A stretch of 64,000 nucleotides of DNA from Anodontia alba (lineage: Eukaryota > Mollusca > Bivalvia > Lucinida > Lucinidae), in contig OZ024836.1 in assembly GCA_964016985.1 (NCBI GenBank), positions 37,070,152-37,134,151 of the forward strand, given 5' to 3'. The first letter of the stretch is position 1; each line of letters begins with the position of its first letter. Shown here piece after piece: positions 22,101-31,100 of this stretch. The notes under the pieces were generated by a model. That model was not told the origin of the DNA, did no database searches, and worked only from the letters and a program-made list of their open reading frames with translations. The position numbers and the translations under genes were made by a program.

Positions 22101-25100
22101 AAGGTTAATCTGGATTGCTGAAGTATTGTGGAGTGAATTTGACAAGATAATTGAGCTTTTGAGGGAAAGCTTTTAAACCGTGTGATCTTTTTTAGAAGCT
22201 AGCTTTTAAACTGCATGTAATTGTAAATGCTCTGAGTGTCATGGTGGAGTGTTAAGGTTGACATGTTTCCTTTTTGTAATAGAATTTCCTGTAAAATAAA
22301 AAATAAATAAATACCTAAAAAGTGTAAAATCTCATGACCATGAAAAAAAATTCCTTGCACTTTATTAAATAAGTTTGGCAACCAGTTTTATGCATCTTGT
22401 ATCTGTTAGAAAAATATGAGAATTAACCCTTAAAGCGCCATGCAAAAATTCGTAGCAGCCATTTTGAATTTTACATTTTTTTTTTTTTTTTTTTTTCAGA
22501 GAAAATAAGTTGACATTTCATGTGAATCATCTGCTTGACAGGTGATTCAAATAAAAGGTCAAGACTTTGATCTCTGAAAAATATGTATAAAAGTAAAATT
22601 GTTTTCTGCTGCAGGTGTGATTGGTGCTTTAAGGGTTAATATTCTGTCAAATATTTAAAGGTTTGATATACTTTTATGAGAGACAACTCTTTCGTTTTTT
22701 GCCTCACTTCTGAAAAGGGCTCTACTCTAAATGGAAAGAATTTGCTCCCTCTGGGAGCAAATTCTTTTCTTTTAAAGTAGATTCCTTTCAGAAGAGACTT
22801 TATGTGCAGGAAAGCAAACAGGAAGTCATGAAAGTTGTCTCCCTTGTAAAAATATGGCAGAAAATCTACCATGTGTATCAACATATGTAGTTTACTTGAA
22901 ACAACAACAGTAACAAAAATTATTTTATCAATTTCTTATACCCGTAATACTTTATTGCTCTTAGTTTATTTTATGGTTTGGTTATAAATTTTTCTTCAGA
23001 TCATCTGACATGTTCCCATTTCTTGATGTAATCATGCCTCATAATGAAACAGGGTGACCAATTTTCCACAAATATTTTTATGGATATTTCTGATTTTCTG
23101 AGTGTAAAATAGGTGTTAAAAATTTTATTTCTCGGTTCTGTTTATTCATGTTATTTCTCATTTTCATTGTAACAGTAATGGAAATATGGATTATGCTTTC
23201 TTTGATGTAATATTATGACAGATGGTACCATATGTACCGTAAGATGGTACCGTAAGATGGTATGACAGATGGTACCATATTTACCGGACAGACAAGCCTG
23301 AGCAAACAGTGTAGACCCAGATGAGATGCCACAGAATGTGGCATCTCATCAGGGTCTACTCTGTTTGCTGTTCATCCAGCAATTTTTAGACACAACAACA
23401 GGTAGTAAATTGTACTTGTGTGGTAAGGAGTTAGGCTGTCCAGATACTTAGGGTAAATATGGTACTTATTAGAAGTTTCTCAGCAAGGCACTCTACCTAG
23501 AAAATACCTTTTAGTGGAAAAAATAAGAAAAGTCTAAACAATCTTGGTTGAAAAAAAAGGTGTTTTTGTCAGAGCTATGGCTGCATGCAGAAATATTCCA
23601 TTTTACAACACATTTGATCGATTGTACATATACTAGAACCTCTTTATGAGATAGTTCATTATAAGATGGTTCTGATATAAGAGGGTTCATTATAAGAAGA
23701 GGGTTCATTATAAGACAGTTCTCATATAAGACGATTCATTATAGGACAGTTCTCATATAAGACGATTCATTATAAGATGATTTCGATATAAGATTTAGAT
23801 AAGGTTTAAAGTTGCACCCCAAAAGTAATGTGTATCAAAAATGTATAGATTATATAGAAAAATTACCATTTTTGGTCATTTTTCTATATAATCTATACAT
23901 TTTGTCTGGATACAACACGTTTATTTAGCTAACATGATTTTCATTTTGGATGCCAGCAATCATGCTATAAAGAGGTTGTAATGTACATTTTTTCCAGGCT
24001 ATCATACAAAATATTCTATCAAGCCTGGTCTCACAAAATTTTGTTTCTGCTCTCATTTTTTTTCCTCATAAGACTAGATAGCTTGCATTGTTTAATGCCC
24101 ATTTTAGCTAAAATATGATCCCCAGATAGCATGGAAAGGTTAAGAAATAGTTTAAAGTCATCAGTTTTGATACTGGTTGTCAATACAACATAAAATATTT
24201 TTGAAAACTGGGTCAGCTTGACTCGGAATGAGGAGTAGATTTCCTAAGAGATTGTATGTGCATCCATCTAACTAAGATCAGCCTGGGCAGGCTGACATCA
24301 CAAAAACATGCCTATATAATTTTGACCCCCTCAAACCCCATTTTATATAGTAAAACTGGGGTTTACAGGAGTATACATTATTTTTCTTATTTCTGCTCAA
24401 AAACACAGATTGTGAGTACTTGTTAGAACTGCTTCGTAGAGGCAGTTCTAACAAGTACCCACAATCTGTGTTTTGAGCAGAAATATGAAAAATATCAGAA
24501 TTTTTTTATCTGAAAATTTTAATTTTCAGATGGTAAAATTTTCAGTATATTTGAATAGGCAAGTTTTCATAATGATCAGAGTCTTTGCTGCGCACCTCAA
24601 GATGCTTTGGATCCTTGACTTCATACAGAGTACCCTGCAAAGACAGGATGCACGGGCTGATCTGAGTCTTTGCTGTGCGCACATTTAGTCTTGTAGAAAA
24701 AGCTGTGTCCTACCACATTATGGCCCCAGCTTCAAAGAAGTTGGAGGAGCATATTGCTTTGGTTTGTTTGTCCATCTGTCTGTTCATCACACTTTTCTTG
24801 TGAGCAAGATACCTTAACTCTTTGCATGCTGGGTAATTTTGCATGCTTTTTTGTCGTCTGTGGGTTATTTTTTTTTTTTAAATAACTTTTTCAGGGCCTG
24901 ATCTGGGTCCTAACTGTTTGCAAAGGTTATCAGCAGACGACAAAAGTTGCCTCTAGCAGGAAAAGAGTTAATAACTATGTGAGCTAGGGCCTTGAAATTT
25001 GGTCAGCTTATTTTGGGCTGAGGAGTACATCTCCTGATTAACCTCTGAAAATAATCAGATTAATTTTGTCAAATGTATGCCCCCTTTCCAACTTTGGTAT

Positions 25101-28100
25101 TTTGTATGGACAAGTATGTAGTTGGAGGCATTGTGTTTTACACATTTCTGGTGTGTATTATTGTTTTGTCGGTTCATTTGTATAATACCATTATTTTGTC
25201 ATAAACCATCTTCATATATTTTAAATTTAACAGAATGCTAGAAGCAGACAGGAAGTAAGTCGATGGTGGCCATGTTTGCTGTTTGCTCTCGACACTTAAC
25301 CTTTAACCTGCTGAATTTAAATGTTAGCAGACAAGGTTTTCAAACGTTTTTTCCAGAAAGTAGAGCTTGACATTTCATATGGATTGTATCGTTATGAGAC
25401 AATTCACATGAAACACTAGGCCCTAGTCTTATTTTTCCTGGACAGTAGTTTGACATTTTATGTGAATTGTCCTCTTAGGAGACAATTTACATGAAATATC
25501 AGGCTTTATATTCCAGGAAAAGTAAGAAAACTATATCAACAATTTGGTGTCTGCTGATTTAGCCTACAGAGTGGTAAAGGTTAATTTTTATCCTGCTATG
25601 GATGAAAATTAGATAAATTGACCCACATCTTTAGAGAGGGTTTATTCAGGGCATATGCAAATAGCAGTAACTTAGATTGATCAGTATAATTTCTCTGCAG
25701 TTTGGTCAGGGCTGCCACTGTCAAATTAGACTCTCTGTAGATTGTATGGCCAATTATGGGTCTAATCAGTCTGCTGAAAATGCAAGCTGATCTTGGTCCC
25801 CTCTGCTGCTTGCATATGTCTGAAAACTCAGTTTCACTTGGTAGGGTTCATTTTAACCTTGTCCTGCTGAACCCGGATATGCCCTGGCTTTGCAAATAGT
25901 GTAGATCCAGATCAGTTCATGAGTTGGCATCTTCAGTTTTGGCTTCTTCTTGAATTTACATCAACAACCTGGATCAAGTAATCTGATTTGCTGACAATTA
26001 GAAGTGGGTGTGGCATCTTAATTTATTCAGCATGGCAAGGGTTAAGGTTAATGGAAGCACCTGATGGATTTTCTACCATTTTTACCAGGGAGACACATTT
26101 TTTGACTGTCTGTCTTTCCTGATTATCAAGCTCCTTCTAAAAAGGGTCCACTCTAAAAGGGCTGAATCCCCTTTTCAGAAGAGAGGTAAAATGAATGGGT
26201 ACACCCGAAAGATTTAGCCACCATTTTGCAAAGGGAGACAGCTTTTGCAGACAGGAAGATGCTGCCTTAGATGAAATCTTTCAAAAATGGGTTACACATA
26301 AAGGAACAAAAAAAAAAAAATAATAAAAATAAAATAAAATAAAAAAAACTACTCTAAGCAGCATTTTTTTTCCTTTAAGAGGAGCATGTAATGAGAAGGG
26401 AGACAAATACTACCATGTCAGATTTATTTCCCAGGAAGGCGTGGCTATTCCTTTAAAAAAAAAAAAAAAAATCCAGAAATTTCCCTGAAAATGAGGTCAG
26501 GAATTCCATTTGAATTTTCTTTAAATGAAGCACTTTTCAGGGGAAAATAAATATCATTGATTTGTTGTCAGGTAATCCTTGCCTGTAGCAGGGTAAAGAT
26601 TAAGGTGAATGGGTACACCACAAAGAGAGAGCACTCTAAGCTGATTTTTTTACCTCCCTTTTAAAGGAAAACCACTCCAGCAGAACAGGATTTGCTTTCC
26701 TGATGCATGAATCCTTTCTGAAAGAAGGCTACTCTTAAAGGAAAAGGTTTGCTCCCAAAAGGGAGCAAACCCTTTCCTTTAAGAGTAGCTCCAATTTGAT
26801 AAGGGGGGCAACTATGTTCTGGTCAAAGTCTTCTCCCTTAGAAGTATATCCATTCACTTTAAGTTCATTTCATCTCAATCACATTTCCATATAAAAAGAC
26901 AAAAAAGAAGCCATTGATTGGTTTCTCATTGCAGTGGAGATATAGGGTTATTCACACCAAAATTACTGTTCACTGGATATCGGTGTTTGCTGGTTTAGTT
27001 GTAGTTAAATTCATTCATATTTTCATTCGTGTTGCCATGGTATGGTTAAATTCTTTGTGTGCTGAAGGTAAATTTAGGAGATGACAAATAAATGACATCA
27101 ATTCCTAAGGAGACTAATTACATATCAAGCAGTATTAAACTAAAATAATAAATAAAAAAAAAAAAAAAAAAAAAAATAGAAGAAAATTACTTTTTTTTTA
27201 AATGTCAGTTTGCAGAGTGAATTGTAGTTAAAATTAATGAGTGCAATTTATTTTATTACTTCAGAATAAGAGGTTTGAGCAGAATTCATTATTTAACCAT
27301 TAAAGTGACATAACCATACATGCCATATCTCACACTGTGAGATAAAGTCTCACAGAATTTGGCCCATCTGGAAGCCAGTTTCCCGTAAGATTTTTCAAAT
27401 CTCACAGAATTTTCAGATCAATCTTACAAAACAACTAATGAAAAAATAAATAGAAAATCACACTTTTTTGTCTCTACCATAAGCTTTGTTAATTCAAATA
27501 AAGGCTTTTGACTATTTTGGCATTTAAATAAAGGCTTTTGACTATTTTTGTTGAGCTTGAAAGTCATTTTTGTTAAAATCTCACAGAATTTTATCAAATC
27601 TCCCTTAAAAATTGGCCAAACCTCACAGATTTCAGTCCACAGCTTATGGCATGTATGCATAACAGTTGCATCATGACATTTTGAAATAAATTTTTCAGAG
27701 AAAATAAGCTTGACATTTCATGTGAGTCGTCTGCTTATAAATTGCACGGCTGCATATGCCCCTGCCCCCAGCTGATATTCCAAGATACCAGAAAAAGTAA
27801 ATGTCATAAAATTTCGTACACCAAAATTTCTGACAATATGGCTTATGCAAACAGTGCAGACCCAGATCAGACTGCTCCTGAAGGAGCGGTCTGATCAGGG
27901 TCTACACTGTTTGTCATTACTTTCAGTAATAAAAGAAACAGCTGCATAAAAAGCACAATTTAGGCCCAAAAAATATTAAATAGTTTTCGAAATTTTAGAA
28001 CATTTACCATAGGCTCAATCATCTGAAATGAAATATAAAAAGACTGCGCTATTACGAAGCCTTATTTTTTCTGAAAAGTATGGTAAATGTCATAACATTT

Positions 28101-31100
28101 AAAACCCTTTATTACATATTTTTAGGCCTAAATTTTGCTTTTTATGCAATTGTTTCTTAAAGTACTAAGGCAAATAGTGTAGACCCTGATCAGACTGCTC
28201 TCGTAGGAGCAGTCTGATCTGGGTCTACACTGTTTGCGCATGCCATTTTGTCAGAAACTTTTAATTTAATAATAAAAATACAGAATGGCGTCTGCTACCA
28301 TTTTGTTTTGTGCTTAACCCTTGTCCTGCTGAATAAATTTAGATGCCACACCCACTTCTAATTTTCAGCCAATCAGATTACTTGATACAGGGTGTTGATA
28401 CAAATTCACATACTTAATGGCAAACAGTGCAGATCCAGATCAGCCAACTGATCTGGATCTACAAAGGTGTGTATATCGGGGTTCAGCAGGACAAGTGTTA
28501 AGGGTTTTAAAAATCCTATCTAAAAGCCAAGACAAGTTAGTTGTCTAAATATGTAAAAAAAAAAATCACTCTTTCTGTTGCTGTGTGATAAATGGATTGG
28601 TTATAAAGATGATTTAAAGTATTTGCCTGCTGTGATTTTAACCCAGTGTTTTGGAGCGTTTATGATTTGACAAGTTTGTTTAAGGTTTGTGTTGTTGCTA
28701 TTTCTTTTTTTTTTTTTTTTTTTTTTTTCTATCTTTACATGTGAAGGAAATCTTCATTTGGTTTTGACTTGCATACAGCAGCCTTTAATTCATTTTCTTT
28801 GCTATCAAATCATGATTTATTTTGTTATATACCAGAGGGCTTGTTCCAGAGTATTTAGGGATATTTTGGGATGATTTTCTTCAGTTCTCCACAAAAACAT
28901 GCATTATAGAAATTGTAGAGTGAAAATGATATCCCACAACATTTTAACTAAAGCCAATCACAACTGCAGCAAGTGATATTTTTATTTTATTTATTTTTTT
29001 TTATTTTTTTCAGAGAAAATAAGGCTTGGCAGTTCATGTGAATCATCTACATAGCTTTATTTTTTCTTAAAATAAATTAATATAGAATGTCATCTGTTAA
29101 ATTTTGTTTGGCATTTTAGGGGTTAACATATTTTCCACAGAAAATAAAGCTTCACATTTCATTCAAATTGTCTCCTTTGAAGACAATTTGAATGAAAGGA
29201 CAAGTCTGTCAAAAGTAAGAAAAATACAACTAAATAAAATTGTTATTCTCAGTTCTAAGAGTTAAATGTTAATGAGAGGGAACACATGATATGGATTGTA
29301 CACAGACAAATTGCATTGGCATCACGAAAACACGCCTATGTAATTTTGACCCCCTTAAACCCCACTTTAATATAGCAAAACTGGGGTTTACAGGGGTATA
29401 CATTATTTTTCTTATTTCTGCTCAAAAACATAGATTGTGGGTACTCGTTAGAACCGCCTCTAACTAGTACCCACAATCTATGTTTTGAGCAGAAATATAA
29501 AAAATATCAGAATTTTTATCTGAAAATTTTCATTTTTTTTTTTGGTAAATTTTTCAGTATGTTTGAATAGGCGTGTTTTCGTAATGTCAACACTAGTCAC
29601 ATATCTTTAAGCTGTTTTTCTATTTGTTGGGCTCTGCACTGGCTCATTTTGGATTGATGGGTTCAACAATGCTAGGCATTGAGCTGTTTTAATAATTTTG
29701 TTTCTTTTTACCGATAAAATGCACTGACAGAACCAGTTTGGACGTCCTTGAACTACTTACTGGTTTTAGATTAGGAAAAAAAGCACAATACTTTCAAGGA
29801 AAACTCAGTCTGTTTCTTCTTATACCTGGCTAAAATATAGAATAGAAATGATAGAATTATTGAAATAATTTTGTTAATAATGTATTCATCTTATATGAAT
29901 ACAGCCTTCGTTTATAGATAAGGGAGCTAACTCTGAAGCAGGTAGACGTGTGCATAAAACATTCTTGATGACTTGAATATCATATGAAAAAGAATAATGC
30001 ATACCCCACTATTGCTGAGATTCAAAGTGAAAACCATGGTAGCTAAACCATGCTGTATCCAAATAAAAAGATATAAATACAGAGAAATGACAGTTTTTGC
30101 CAATCAGTGAGCACATTTTAGTCATATCACCAGGTAATAAAACTGACTTGTTTCCAACTCAGCCTTTTCATTCCTGAGTTTCTGAAGTGGACTCTTCCAT
30201 TCATGAATTTGGACATGTTCATCTTTGTACACAGGGTATTGGTAAAAAAAGAATAATGATGATACATTGAACCATCGTTACAACGACAGCATTTGTTCCC
30301 AAAGATGTTGCCATTAAAATGAATTTGCTGTTGTAAAGAATCCTTAATGGTCGGAATGATATGTAAGAAAGACCATGTTTAATTGTTATTTCCTAATAGA
30401 AAATATGTTTTGGATATTTGTTAGAATTGCCTCACTGAGGCAATTCTGCCTCACTGAGGCAATTCTAACAAATATCCAAAACATATGTTGCTTGAATTTT
30501 CATGCAGTAGTCTTGAATACTTTCTCATTAACTGTCATCTCTTGAGAGGAGGTTTTGTGACATTCAAATTGTCATTATAACGAATTTTGTCGTTGTATCG
30601 AGTGTCGGTATAAAGAGGGTTGACTTATCAACAGATATTATTTCACATGAACTGTCCATAACATACATTGATTCTGATCTGGTTCTTTGTTGCCATAGTT
30701 ACCCTAAATATTTAGACAATACCTTATCTCCATGTCTCCTGAGGATACTTGTTCAAAAAATGATTTATATATGATGAAAAATAATTTATTTCTCAGACTG
30801 ATAGATCTGACGACACGTCATCGGGCGGAGACGGAGATGGAGACAGAACGACTCCGACAGGCTCAGATGCAGGCGGAGAAACTGCTGGATGCTCGGGAGA
30901 GGGCTCACCGACAGAAAGTCAAAGGGATGGAGGAAACGGTGAGTGCCTTTTTCTTGATTAGGATTTGCTCATTTGTGCATGTTGCGTTTCTCGTAACTCT
31001 TTAACTGCAGCAGATGACAAATTGATATTTTTCTTATTTTTCCTAGAAAACAGATTTGACATTCCATGCAAATTGTCTCCAGTGGAGACAATTTGCATGA

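Noticed and set aside
22636..22884. Frames containing KRKEFAP and FFPFRV
   Set aside because: The same peptide appears at every family I copy on either strand; it is a read-through of the I hairpin.
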